Assembly: GCA_965220535.1 (NCBI GenBank)
Contig: OZ244833.1
Span: 4,030,001 to 4,094,000, forward strand
Direction: 5' to 3'
From: HK1 sp965220535
GTDB taxonomy: Bacteria; Pseudomonadota; Gammaproteobacteria; HK1
DNA length: 64,000 bases
The position numbers and the translations under genes were made by a program. Shown here in pieces: positions 1 through 8,205 of the stretch. Numbering within the stretch: the first letter of the stretch is position 1; every line of letters begins with the position of its first letter. The notes below the pieces were generated by a model, which did not search any database, was not told the DNA's origin, and was given only the letters and a program-made list of their open reading frames with translations.

Positions 1-271
1 GAAAGTCATTGAACACAGTCAAATCAACAATCGCTGGGATCGACGTGTTGTTTTGCCGGATTTGCAGAGGCAAAATGGTTAGATGCTTTCCATCTACGGT
101 GTTACAGGGTGATCGATCAAGTCTCTCTATGGTTAGTATGACGCGGTTTATGCTGCTGTATCTTTAGAGCGGGTGATGATATGCAAAAGAGATGATCGTA
201 TCAAGACGATATCCAAGAGAGAAAACTCTCTATTTTTTCGTTGAGAGATGCATCGCCTATCGATGGGCATT
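1..271. other. No gene recognised, AT-richer window edge
   Basis: I see no convincing reading frame or structured RNA here. Base composition is clearly lower in GC than the neighbouring genes. A short hairpin followed by a T-run (216-238) is the only recognisable element. I looked for tmRNA (ssrA) and smpB, which often sit next to ratA in gammaproteobacteria, and did not find them. Confidence 0.4.
216..238 (+). terminator. Weak intrinsic terminator
   Basis: A 6-bp AGAGAG/CTCTCT stem with an AAAA loop (216-231) is followed by a T-run at 233-238. It would stop plus-strand transcription entering from outside the window. The stem is short and not GC-rich, so this is tentative. Confidence 0.3.
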
Positions 272-1200
272 TCATCCAAAGAGGTTCGTGCTCCACTCAC
301 CGCACCCCGTAGTGCTGTTATTGACCAAAGCCCCCTTGCCCCCGGTACGAGTCAGCACACGCGCGGTGAAGGCCCCGCTCGATCTGAGTTCGCAGCTAAG
401 GCCGAGGGCGTTCCAGCGGACGCCGAGTCTTTGGCTGAGTTCTTCCGATTGGAGGTGGCAGGTGGTGCCTCGGGCGATGCTGGCCAAGGTGGTTTCGTAT
501 CTGGTGCCGTCGTCCTAATAGCAGGCGAGGGAGATATTGTAGCAGTGCCTCGCATCGGAGTTGTATCGGATTCTGATATTCGATTCGTCGCTCAAGTCGG
601 GTGAGGGGATGGATTCGATATCCGCTCGGAACGCTCTGCCTTCGGGAGTGCTTCTGACCATTGCGCTGTTGTTGACGAGTATGCCGTTTCCCGAGAGGGT
701 CCATAGTTGGGCGCTGATATTTTCTTGGCTTCTCAAGGAGCATCCCAAGCGTCCTTCGAAGACCGAGCCGTCCGATTGGGCGGAGCAGTCGAAGACCGAG
801 GAGCAAGGGGTGTTTTGTTTGCAGTGAACGCGCAAGGTGGCGTTGTCACCTGAATCTGAGGACGGGATGGCAAGGGCTTGGCTTTTTACTGCGTAGGCAT
901 CGTCCTTGTCGTCGTCCGTAACGCTGATGGCGAGCGAGTGGATGGCTTTGCCCTCGGAGGTGATTGTATCGGTATCGTCGCTCGTATCGGGGTCCGCTTC
1001 GGCGAAGACGACCACTTCGCGTTGTCGGTTCTAGTTCGAAGGGGTGAAGGTCATCGAGTTCGGGGTGAAACTCACATCGGGATTCGCATTCGAAAGGGAT
1101 ACTCTCATTTCATTCTTTTGCGGGTCGCTATTGAGGCGTACCGAGAAAGGTTTTCTATCGCCCTCCGATAGGCTGAAAGTTCTTCCGGCGGAAACGACGA
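272..1200 (-). pseudogene. Decayed Calx-beta/LVNNSA-domain protein fragment
   Basis: One minus-strand frame encodes part of a Calx-beta-like repeat (FSLSEGDRKPFSVRL, then MTFTPSN, then DDTDTIT) followed by the same C-terminal domain as the giant protein at 22125-29714 and the partial gene at 63018. Shared landmarks include VKSQALAIP, DCSAQSDGSVFEG, the motif GNGILVNNSA, DIESIPSPD, a second motif GGKGALVNNSTT, and a WNALGLSCELRSS segment. The frame is interrupted by two in-frame TAG codons, at 1031-1033 (after FTPSN, where relatives have Tyr) and 515-517 (after LACY). No start or signal peptide is visible, and similarity fades above about 1200. TAG terminates several intact genes nearby, so read-through is unlikely. 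I call it a degenerate paralogue rather than a functional gene. Confidence 0.75.
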
Positions 1201-1807
1201 TATTCGCTTGATGGGGGATACCTCGATGAGGGACTCCATGGTGATGGCTGCGTCGATGAGAAGCCCCTCGCCAAGAGGTACCTGTCTTGGGTTCCGACTT
1301 GAATCCATGATATTTTAGGCGAGAGTGTTTTGGAAGATAATATGCGCGGCAAGCCCGGTAAGCCCACCTGCGAAGGGAGCAGGGGGTCGGGGGTGTCTTT
1401 CGAAAAGCGAGGGGCGAGACGGGTTCGTTCGGGCTTGTTATTCTCGTCGGTCTTGTCGTCGATGCTGGTCGGCGTTTTTCTTGACTATCCTCCTTGTCCA
1501 TCTCGGTCGAGGAAAGAAGGGTCGAGTCGCCTTTCATACTCTCGGGCATCGGATCGCGTATCGGTATGAAACCGCTTTGCTTGACGGGGTGGGTGTTGTT
1601 CGTAGCGATCAAGGGTCGAAGGGTTTGCCGGGGAGCGGTCATCGTCGGCGCGGTCTTTAAAGTGTTTCGTCCAAGTCTCGAATCCATGAAAAATCATTGC
1701 CGGCGGATCAAGGTGCGCGTCTTTTCGGTTGCGGATCGCAAGGCTTTGTCGTGCGCATTCTCGGCGTTCGGTTTTTTATCGGTTCGATCGGGTTTTTGAT
1801 CCTGCCG
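1201..1807. other. Intergenic, no gene recognised
   Basis: Open frames exist on both strands but none has family-like sequence. This position would normally hold smpB divergent from ratA, and no SmpB-like peptide was found in any frame. It probably contains decayed sequence upstream of the pseudogene plus the ratA leader. Confidence 0.4.
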
Positions 1808-2260
1808 ATGCCTCGGGTTTCTCGCTCCTCCTTCGTTCCTTTTCCGTCCCGGGAAATGTTCGACCTCGTTTGCGATATCGAAAGTTATCCGCAATTTCTG
1901 CCTTGGTGTCGTTCGGCGACGGTTCGCTCTCGCACGCCCGAGGTGGTGGTGGCGACCTTGGAGATCGCCCGCGGTCCGATCCGTCAATCGTTCACCACTC
2001 GCAACACGCTGGCGGAACCGAATTCGATCGGGCTTGAACTGGTGGACGGTCCTTTTTCCCGTCTTGACGGGCATTGGCGTTTCAAGGAGATGAGGATCGA
2101 CGATCTCGGGAAAGGGGCCTGCGAAGTGGGTTTGGAGATGGATTTCGAGATCGCTGGTCGTCTTCTCGGTCGGATGTTGTCGCCGCTTTTCGAGGAGATT
2201 GCGCGCACGATGGTCGATGCCTTTTGCCGGCGGGCGCATGTCGTCTACGGCGGACGATGA
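1808..2260 (+). CDS. ratA: RatA/COQ10-type START-domain protein, copy 1
   Basis: A 150-residue protein of the RatA/Coq10 (polyketide cyclase/START-like) family. Family members are proposed to bind ubiquinone or to act on ribosome association; which applies here is not shown. The start at MPRVSRS is chosen because FPSREMFDLVCDIESYPQFLPWC is the usual N-terminal helix of the family. The C-terminal FCRRAHVVYGGR is also typical. Length matches the family (about 145-150). It is followed by a truncated rnfH start and then by a second, diverged copy at 2525. Copy 1 keeps the canonical PWC motif where copy 2 has TGC, so copy 1 is the better candidate for the ancestral function. Confidence 0.88.
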   Translation: MPRVSRSSFVPFPSREMFDLVCDIESYPQFLPWCRSATVRSRTPEVVVATLEIARGPIRQSFTTRNTLAEPNSIGLELVDGPFSRLDGHWRFKEMRIDDLGKGACEVGLEMDFEIAGRLLGRMLSPLFEEIARTMVDAFCRRAHVVYGGR

Positions 2261-2263
2261 GCG

Positions 2264-2401
2264 ATGCGCATCGAGGTCGCTTATGCCGAGCACCTGATGC
2301 AGGAGATCGTCAAGGGCAGCGACGAGGATGCCCTAGGCGATGCCCTCGCCATCGTGAATAAGTATCGGTACGCCCGGGAGGTGGACGATGCGGAGAAATG
2401 A
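2264..2401 (+). pseudogene. Truncated rnfH start fused to a foreign tail
   Basis: The first nine codons (MRIEVAYAE) are identical to the start of intact rnfH at 2987, and the spacing to the upstream ratA stop is the same. The rest, ending IVNKYRYAREVDDAEK, is unrelated to RnfH. It resembles the C-terminus of the small proteins at 21091 (YDAHAQEMDDDK) and 57460 (YARHRQEVDDTT). An ATGA overlap follows the stop, as it does in those loci. I read this as a duplication junction where the 3' end of the small-protein/ankyrin module sits between the two ratA copies. The 45-residue product is probably not functional. Confidence 0.6.
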
Positions 2402-2524
2402 ACATGGCAGGCCGCCCTTGCACGTGGCAACAGGCTTCGAGCAAGTGCAGGCGATCAGGGCTTTATCGCGCATATTTTCGGCGTTCGGTTTTTTGTCGGA
2501 CCGATCGGGCTTTTGATCCCGCCG

Positions 2525-2983
2525 ATGCCTCGGTCCTCTCACTCCTCTATCGTTCCTTTCTCGTCCCGGGAAATGTTCGGCCTTGTTTGCGATATCGAAA
2601 GCTATCCGCAATTCCTGACTGGATGTCGTTCGGCGACCGTCCGCCCTCGCACGCCCGAGGTGGTGGCGACATTGGAAATCGACCTCGGTCTGATTCATCG
2701 ATCGCTCACCCTCCGCTACACGCCGGCGGAACCGAATTCGATAAGGCTTGAACTGGTGGACGATGTGGAAGGTTTTTTGTCCCGTTTTGACGGGCATTGG
2801 CGTTTCAAGGCAATGAGGATCGACGATCTTGGGAAAGAGACCTGCGAAGTGGGCTTGGAGATGGATTTCGAGTTCGCCGGTTTCCTTCACCGTAAGATGT
2901 TCTCGCCGTTTTCCGAGAGGATTGTGCGCACCATCGTCGATGACTTTTGCCGGCGGGCGCATGTCGTCTACGGCGGACGCTGA
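2525..2983 (+). CDS. ratA: RatA/COQ10-type START-domain protein, copy 2
   Basis: A 152-residue tandem paralogue of the gene at 1808; the two starts are 717 bp apart. The whole START-like fold is retained (SSREMFGLVCDIESYPQF near the N-terminus, CEVGLEMDFEFAG, and FCRRAHVVYGGR at the end). It differs at the PWC position (TGC) and carries a two-residue insertion, DVEG, near the middle. It is directly followed by intact rnfH after a 3-base gap, the normal ratA-rnfH arrangement, so this copy may be the one still translated with rnfH. Either redundancy or divergence of function is possible. Confidence 0.82.
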   Translation: MPRSSHSSIVPFSSREMFGLVCDIESYPQFLTGCRSATVRPRTPEVVATLEIDLGLIHRSLTLRYTPAEPNSIRLELVDDVEGFLSRFDGHWRFKAMRIDDLGKETCEVGLEMDFEFAGFLHRKMFSPFSERIVRTIVDDFCRRAHVVYGGR

Positions 2984-2986
2984 GCG

Positions 2987-3289
2987 ATGCGCATCGAGGT
3001 CGCTTATGCCGAGCCCCTTCGGGAGGTGCAAATCTCCTTCGTCGCCCCGCAAGGCTCCTCGATCGGCGAATGCGTGGAGCGATCCGGGCTCTATCGATTG
3101 TTCCCCGAACTGTTGCAGGCTCGGGTCGGCTTTGCGGTGTTCGGATGCGAGGTGAAAGCCTCGGATCCGGTGGAGGACGGCGATCGGATCGAGGTGTTGC
3201 GGCCGCTTGAGATCGATCCGAAGGATGCGCGGCGTCGTCGGGCGAAGGCCTCTCAGGGATCGGAGAAGGGCGATCGACAAGGCCGGTGA
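2987..3289 (+). CDS. rnfH: RnfH family protein
   Basis: A 100-residue protein with the ubiquitin-like beta-grasp signature of the RnfH/UPF0125 family: MRIEVAYAEP at the N-terminus, GSSIGECVERSGL, VGFAVFGCEV and the closing DGDRIEVLRPLEIDPKDARRRRA. It lies 3 bases after ratA copy 2, the usual linkage. The biochemical role of RnfH is not established. The basic tail is slightly long because the 3' end lies at the edge of a ~305 bp tandem duplication. Confidence 0.88.
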   Translation: MRIEVAYAEPLREVQISFVAPQGSSIGECVERSGLYRLFPELLQARVGFAVFGCEVKASDPVEDGDRIEVLRPLEIDPKDARRRRAKASQGSEKGDRQGR

Positions 3290-3860
3290 TGCCGGCGAGG
3301 CGCGTTTTTTCGGGCACTGTGAATCGAATCGGCACCGTTTCGCTCGGCATCCGATAGGCGGTGAGGAGACAGGCATCTTTGATCCGCCCGTATCGTCGGC
3401 TCGGATCATTACGCTTCCGATCCTGCTTTGTCCGTCGGTCGATTTCCTCGGTGTGTGCCGGGATCGATGCCTCCATCGATCCGCTCGAGTCGGTCGTCTT
3501 TGAAAGGCGAGAAGGTGCGTTGACGAATCGATCCGGTGGGTGCGCGGCGGCTCCGAGCGAAAGCCTCGAAGAAAGGGAGATCGAAAAGCCAGGTGATGCT
3601 TTCGAAGCGTTCTTTTCGGGGGCTGCGAATCGAATCGGCTCCACCTCGCTTGGCATCTTATAAGGGGCGAGGTCGGCTCCTTCGGTCTCTCCCTTCGTCG
3701 GCTCGGGTGCTTATGCTCGATCCGCTATTGCTTGATCCGTTCGTTGATTTCCTCGGCGACTGCCGGATCGATATCGCCGTCGATCCGCTCGAGTTTGTCG
3801 TCTTTGAAATATAAGGAGATGCGTTGACGAATCGCGTCATCGCCGGAGCCGGAGTGGTGG
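3227..3860. repeat. Diverged ~305 bp tandem duplication of rnfH and bamE 3' ends
   Basis: The segment from the rnfH C-terminal codons through the intergenic gap into the bamE 3' end occurs twice. Landmarks recur about 304-307 bases apart: GGTGAT at 3285 and 3592, GTCGTCTTTGAAA at 3493 and 3797, and AATCGAATCGGC inside both units. In the first unit the bamE end is degenerate, and in the second the rnfH end is degenerate, so one intact copy of each gene remains. Divergence is high, so the duplication is old and not an assembly duplicate. Confidence 0.7.
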
Positions 3861-4093
3861 ACATAGATATAGTCCCAGCGGCCCTCGTGGAAGGGATCGA
3901 GCAAGAGCGGGGTGCCGAGAATGAAGCGCACTTTGCGTTTTTCCATGCCGATTTCGACCTGCTCGAGCATCTGGCTATCGATGATATTTCCTTGGATGAT
4001 CTCTTGCCGATAAAGGCCGGGGAAATCGATGCTGTTGTCGCCGCATCCGCCGATGGACAGGATCCCCGCCATGGCCATCGCCACCGCGAGCAT
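3725..4093 (-). CDS. bamE: BamE (SmpA) outer-membrane assembly lipoprotein
   Basis: A component of the beta-barrel assembly (BAM) complex. Starting at MLAVAMAMAGIL gives a lipoprotein signal with lipobox LSIGGC, hence outer-membrane anchoring from the periplasmic side. The diagnostic BamE sequence follows: YRQEIIQGNII, then EIGMEKRKVRFILGTPLLLD and PFHEGRWDYIY. The frame stays open upstream for about 44 codons, but that region lacks family features and would bury the signal. It faces rnfH convergently, and recN lies upstream on the same strand. Its stop is TAG, which matters when judging in-frame TAGs elsewhere. The 3' end has a degenerate second copy at about 3385-3535. Confidence 0.88.
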   Translation of the reverse strand: MLAVAMAMAGILSIGGCGDNSIDFPGLYRQEIIQGNIIDSQMLEQVEIGMEKRKVRFILGTPLLLDPFHEGRWDYIYVHHSGSGDDAIRQRISLYFKDDKLERIDGDIDPAVAEEINERIKQ

Positions 4094-4214
4094 TCTCGTT
4101 GCCGGTCCTCGCCGGGCAACCGGCGGTTTTTCGATGGTTCGCGCGTCGCTTAAAGGTCGTGTGACGAGGCGCCGGGCTGTCCGGCAAAAAGCCTTCGATC
4201 GATATCCGTAGCGT

Positions 4215-5885
4215 TCAGGTTCCATTGAGCATTTCTCTTGCGTGAGCCAAGGTATTGGGCGTGATTTTCTCTCCGCCCAGCATTCTCGCGATTTCGTCCA
4301 CCCGTTTTGCCTGATCGAGGGCCATGATTCTCACCCCGGGAGGGCCATCCGGTCGCGGGGATTTTTCGACCGCCGATTGACAATGGGCGCGAGCGGCAAC
4401 CTGGGGAAGATGGGTGACGCAAAGCACTTGACGCGATTCTCCCAGTTTGCGCAGTTGCCGGCCGACGATTTCCGCCACGCGCCCGCCGATCCCCACATCC
4501 ACTTCGTCGAAGACGAGGGTCGGAACTTGGGTTCCGCCCAAGTGAGAGACTTGGATCGCGAGCGAAACCCGGGAGAGTTCGCCCCCCGATGCGACCTTCG
4601 CCAGCGGCCGAAGCGATTGGCCGGCACCGCCGCTGACGAGGAATTCAACCCGATCTGCGCCCTCGGGGGAGGGTTTCTTTTCCTCGCTCTTATCGATCGC
4701 GACGCTGAAATCGCCCCCGCTCATGCCCAGCGTTTGCATCGCTTCGCTGACCTGTCGGGCGAGGGTATCCCCGGCGCGGCGGCGACTTGCGCTCAGTTCG
4801 GCGCACGCGGCGCGGTATTTCTCTTCCACCTCGTCGAGTTCGCGGCAGATCTCGTTGCGTCTTTCCTCCCCGGCATCGAGGTGGGCGATGCGCTCGCGCA
4901 GGCTCTCGGCGAGCGCGGGCAGTTCTTCGGCTTCGACGCGATGTTTGCGCGCCAGATCGTGTATCGATCCCAGCCGACGCTCCGTCCAAGCGAGGCGCTC
5001 GGGATCGACATCGGGCTCTTCGCTCAGATCGCGGGCGGTGGCGGCGGCTTCGGCCAGCCCGATGGCGACGCTTTCGATCAAATCGCTGATGGCCTTCGCC
5101 CGCGCTTCGTGGCGAACGATGCTTTGCAACTCGCGCCTGATATCGGCCAGCGCGAGATCGATCGAGCCCTCCGTCCCGCCCTCGATCCGCGAGAGGATCC
5201 GGCGACAGCCCTCGGTGATCCCCTCGGCGTTGGCAAGCCTGCGTTGTTCGGCGACGAGGCTCTCGGCCTCGCCCGGGGTCGGGCCATGAGCATCGAGTTC
5301 GTCGATCTGGAAGCGCAGGAATTCGAGTCGGGAGGGATCGTTTTCGCCGGCGTCGATCTCGGCGAGGTGACGTTCGAGCGTGCGCCAGCGTTCGGCGTGC
5401 AGCGCGACTTTTTGCAGCAGATCGTCGTGGCCGGCGAAAGTATCGACGATCATCCGTTGACGATCCCGTTGCAGCAAAAGGTGGTGGGCGTGCTGGCCGT
5501 GGATATCGACCAAGTTCTCGCCTAAGGCCCGCAAGCCTTGGGCGGACAGGGGGCGTTCGTTGACGAAGATGCGGGAGCGGCCCTTGGAGTCGATCGAGCG
5601 GCGCACGATGCATTCGCCGGAGTCGTCTTCGAGCGCATGCTCGGCGAGCCAGGTGCGCGCCGGGGGATTGGTTTCGATATCGAAGACGCCGCAGACTTCG
5701 GCGCGCGCCGCCCCTTCGCGCACCGCGGCGCTGTTGGCTCGGGCTCCCGTCAGCAGGGCAAGGGCATCGACGAGGATCGATTTTCCCGCTCCGGTTTCGC
5801 CGGTCAGCGCTGTCATGCCGGGGTTGCAGTCGATGTCGACGGCATCGACGACGGCGAGATCGCGGATGGTCAGGTGGCGGAGCAT
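4215..5885 (-). CDS. recN: DNA repair protein RecN
   Basis: A full-length RecN (556 residues; about 550 is usual), the SMC-like ATPase used in double-strand break repair. The start MLRHLTIRDLAVVDAVDID is the family start. Walker A GETGAGKS is at residues 29-36. Two coiled-coil arms occupy roughly 150-350. The ABC signature ASGGELSR and Walker B region LVFDEVDVGIGG are in the C-terminal third, followed by the HLPQVAA segment. Its first 311 bp are repeated in tandem three more times upstream (to 6818), so on a transcript from upstream the intact gene is the fourth copy. No LexA box was recognised upstream of the array. Confidence 0.95.
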   Translation of the reverse strand: MLRHLTIRDLAVVDAVDIDCNPGMTALTGETGAGKSILVDALALLTGARANSAAVREGAARAEVCGVFDIETNPPARTWLAEHALEDDSGECIVRRSIDSKGRSRIFVNERPLSAQGLRALGENLVDIHGQHAHHLLLQRDRQRMIVDTFAGHDDLLQKVALHAERWRTLERHLAEIDAGENDPSRLEFLRFQIDELDAHGPTPGEAESLVAEQRRLANAEGITEGCRRILSRIEGGTEGSIDLALADIRRELQSIVRHEARAKAISDLIESVAIGLAEAAATARDLSEEPDVDPERLAWTERRLGSIHDLARKHRVEAEELPALAESLRERIAHLDAGEERRNEICRELDEVEEKYRAACAELSASRRRAGDTLARQVSEAMQTLGMSGGDFSVAIDKSEEKKPSPEGADRVEFLVSGGAGQSLRPLAKVASGGELSRVSLAIQVSHLGGTQVPTLVFDEVDVGIGGRVAEIVGRQLRKLGESRQVLCVTHLPQVAARAHCQSAVEKSPRPDGPPGVRIMALDQAKRVDEIARMLGGEKITPNTLAHAREMLNGT

Positions 5886-6196
5886 GGTTCGGCCTCGGGA
5901 TCGATCGAGCGGCGCACGATGCATTCGCCGGAGTCGTCTTCGAGCGCATGCTCGGCGAGCCAAGTGCGTGCCGGGGGATTGGTTTCGATGTCGAAGACGC
6001 CGCAAACTTCGGCGCGCGTCGCTCCTTCGCGCACCGCGGCGCTGTTGGCTCGGGCTCCCGTCAGCAGGGCAAGGGCATCGACGAGGATCGATTTTCCCGC
6101 TCCGGTTTCGCCGGTCAGCGCTGTCATGCCGGGGTTGCAGTCGATGTCGACGGCATCGACGACGGCGAGATCGCGGATGGTCAGGTGGCGGAGCAT
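5870..6196 (-). pseudogene. Truncated recN copy (Walker A fragment) 2
   Basis: A 108-residue open frame identical in plan to the RecN N-terminus through VRRSID, then a short out-of-frame tail ending PEAEPCSAT. It keeps intact Walker A (GETGAGKS). Its stop lies 16 bases inside the start region of intact recN, so translation could be coupled to it. No Walker B or coiled coil is present, so ATPase function is not expected. Confidence 0.75.
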
Positions 6197-6507
6197 GGTT
6201 CGGCCTCGGGATCGATCGAGCGGCGCACGATGCATTCGCCGGAGTCGTCTTCGAGCGCATGCTCGGCGAGCCAGGTGCGCGCCGGGGGATTGGTTTCGAT
6301 ATCGAAGACGCCGCAAACTTCGGCGCGCGTCGCTCCTTCGCGCACCGCGGCGCTGTTGGCTCGGGCTCCTGTCAGCAGGGCAAGGGCATCGACGAGGATC
6401 GATTTTCCCGCCCCGGTTTCGCCGGTCAGCGCTGTCATGCCGGGCTTGCAGTCGATGTCGACGGCATCGACGACGGCGAGATCGCGGATGGTCAGGTGGC
6501 GGAGCAT
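6181..6507 (-). pseudogene. Truncated recN copy (Walker A fragment) 3
   Basis: Same structure as the neighbouring copy: 108 codons, RecN residues 1 to about 101, then the tail PEAEPCSAT. It carries Lys rather than Asn at residue 21 (DCKPGMTAL). It overlaps the start of the following copy by 16 bases. Confidence 0.75.
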
Positions 6508-6818
6508 GGGTCGGCCTCGGGGTCGATCGAGCGGCGCACGATGCATTCGCCGGAGTCGTCTTCGAGCGCATGCTCGGCGAGCCAGGTGCGCGCCGGGGGA
6601 TTGGTTTCGATATCGAAGACGCCGCAAACTTCGGCGCGGGCCGCCCCTTCGCGCACCGCGGCGCTGTTGGCTCGGGCTCCCGTCAGCAGGGCAAGGGCAT
6701 CGACGAGGATCGATTTTCCCGCTCCGGTTTCGCCGGTCAGCGCCGTCATGCCGGGTTTGCAGTCGATGTCGACGGCATCGACGACGGCGAGATCGCGGAT
6801 GGTCAGGTGGCGGAGCAT
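6492..6818 (-). pseudogene. Truncated recN copy (Walker A fragment) 4
   Basis: The outermost copy, nearest any promoter. 108 codons with DCKPGMTAL and intact Walker A, tail PEADPCSAT. It overlaps the next start by 16 bases. The DNA upstream (6819-6981) shows no recognisable SOS box or strong ribosome binding site. Confidence 0.75.
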
Positions 6819-6981
6819 GGGTCGGATTCGGGTCGGTTCGGGCGGTCGAAGATGGGCGTCGAGTCGAGGATATTACGATGGAGGGTGTCGGATTTTAAGG
6901 CGTCATCGTTCGCGTTCGCAGGATGATTGGGTCGGGTGGGTGCTTCGATACCGAGTTTCGATATCGAGCCTCGATTTCGAG

Positions 6982-7887
6982 TCAGACAGGCCCTTTGCCC
7001 CAATGCAGTTTGGTGCGCAAGGTGGCATAGAAATCGTGGCCTTCGGGGTGGATCAGGCGAAGTTCGGGGCGATGTTTGCGCACCACGATGCGCTCGTCGG
7101 GTTCGATCCCTCGGCCATTTTGTCCGTCGCAGGATAAACGAGCCGCGCCCGTCGGCGCCGGGCCCAGTCGAACGGAGATCGTGCTGTCGCCTCCCACCAC
7201 GAGCGGGCGCCCCGAAAGCGTGTGGGGGCAGATCGGAACCAGCACCACGCTGTCGAGGGAGGGGTGTAGCACCGGTCCGCCGCCGGAAAGGGCGTAGGCG
7301 GTGGAGCCGGTCGGGGTCGCCACGATCAAACCGTCGGAACGCTGGGCGTAGGCGGGGCGACCGTCGACGGCGATATCGAGTTCGAGCAATCTTGCCAGAT
7401 CGCTTTTGTGGATCACCACCTCGTTGAGGGCGTAGTCGGAAAAGACCTTTTCGCCTTCGCCGTCGTCGCCGCGCCGGATCTGCGCTTCGAGAAGAAAGCG
7501 GGATTCCTCGACGAACTTGCCGTCGAGGATCTCGTCGAGCCGGGTCGATATCTCGTCCGGGGTGATATCGGCAAGAAAGCCGATCCGACCGAGATTGACT
7601 CCCAGCAGCGGTGTATTTCGATCGACGAGCGAACGCGCGGCCGAAAGGAAGGTCCCGTCTCCGGCCACCACCACCACCAGATCGCATACCTGACCCAGCG
7701 TATCGCGCTCTTCGATCTCCACCTCGTTGCCAAGAGCCCCGATCTCGGGAAGGTAGGCAACACCGCTTTTATCGAGCACGACTCTCGCCCCGCGTTTGCG
7801 CAGCAACGCGATCAGGTGCCCCAGCATCTTGCCGGTGCGCGCATCGTCGTGTTTGGCGATGAGTCCGATCGTTCGAAAGTGCATCAT
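6982..7887 (-). CDS. nadK: NAD kinase
   Basis: ATP-dependent NAD kinase (301 residues, normal length) that makes NADP. The phosphate-binding motif reads VVVVAGDGTFL (canonical GGDGT with the first Gly replaced by Ala). The second conserved block is SDGLIVATPTGSTAYALS followed by GGGP, and the NEVVIH and LSGRPLVV segments are also typical. It is upstream of recN on the same strand, the usual gammaproteobacterial neighbour. The start MMHFRTIGLIAKHDD is chosen by family alignment. A second partial copy of the 5' end lies upstream at 7965-8168. Confidence 0.93.
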   Translation of the reverse strand: MMHFRTIGLIAKHDDARTGKMLGHLIALLRKRGARVVLDKSGVAYLPEIGALGNEVEIEERDTLGQVCDLVVVVAGDGTFLSAARSLVDRNTPLLGVNLGRIGFLADITPDEISTRLDEILDGKFVEESRFLLEAQIRRGDDGEGEKVFSDYALNEVVIHKSDLARLLELDIAVDGRPAYAQRSDGLIVATPTGSTAYALSGGGPVLHPSLDSVVLVPICPHTLSGRPLVVGGDSTISVRLGPAPTGAARLSCDGQNGRGIEPDERIVVRKHRPELRLIHPEGHDFYATLRTKLHWGKGPV

Positions 7888-7964
7888 GCGTCGAAGGCTC
7901 GTCGAAGGGGTGTCGTTTCCAAGGCTAAGCCGAAGGCTGGATTGCGGTGCCGGGATTCGTCCTG

Positions 7965-8168
7965 TCAGGCTCGATGACCGGCGTGCGCTCTTCGACCTTT
8001 CGTTTCGGCACCAAGAGCCCCGATCTCGGGAAGGTAGGCAACGGCGCTTTTATCGAGCACGACTCTCGCCCCGCGTTTGCGCAGCAACGCGATCAGGCGC
8101 CCCAGCATCTTGCCGGTGCGTGCATCGTCGTGCTTGGCGATGAGTCCGATCGTTCGAAAGTGCATCAT
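7965..8168 (-). pseudogene. Tandem partial copy of the nadK 5' end
   Basis: The first ~51 codons of nadK (MMHFRTIGLIAKHDD through PEIGALG) are repeated 281 bp upstream of the real start, together with the same leader DNA. After PEIGALG the frame continues into unrelated codons and stops (67 codons in all). Two residue differences from nadK (Gly/Ala and His/Arg) show it is not a sequencing duplicate. Confidence 0.85.
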
Positions 8169-8205
8169 GCGTCGAAGGCTCGTCGAAGGGGTGTCGTTTC
8201 CAAGG

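Larger units (their letters stand above)
5575..6818 (-). repeat. Four tandem copies of a 311 bp recN 5' segment
   Basis: The ATG of the recN start recurs at 5885, 6196, 6507 and 6818, an exact 311 bp period. Each unit contains the first ~101 codons of recN including Walker A, plus a short linker (GATCGATC-CGAGGCCG type) before the next ATG. Units differ by scattered substitutions, for example Asn/Lys at residue 21 and Ala/Thr near residue 80. Because 311 is not a multiple of 3, each unit is out of frame with the next and ends shortly after the next ATG. Confidence 0.92.

Noticed and set aside
272..1200. In-frame TAG codons (515, 1031, and 57736 elsewhere) as recoded stops or pyrrolysine, given the corrinoid genes in the window
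   Set aside because: TAG is the natural stop of intact genes here (bamE, DUF1330, the giant protein, 53344). No pyl genes or MttB are present. The affected genes show other signs of decay.
1..1700. smpB or ssrA next to ratA, as in many gammaproteobacteria
   Set aside because: No SmpB-like peptide in any frame and no tmRNA-like 3' end or tag-peptide frame was found.
5575..6818. recN array as an assembly artefact of identical sequence
   Set aside because: Copies differ by several substitutions including coding ones. Similar but more diverged duplications nearby argue for a biological process, though long-read confirmation would still be useful.
5538..6926. Long plus-strand open frames across the recN repeats (over 450 codons)
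   Set aside because: They are antisense shadows of a GC-rich repeated coding region; the minus strand carries clear RecN sequence.
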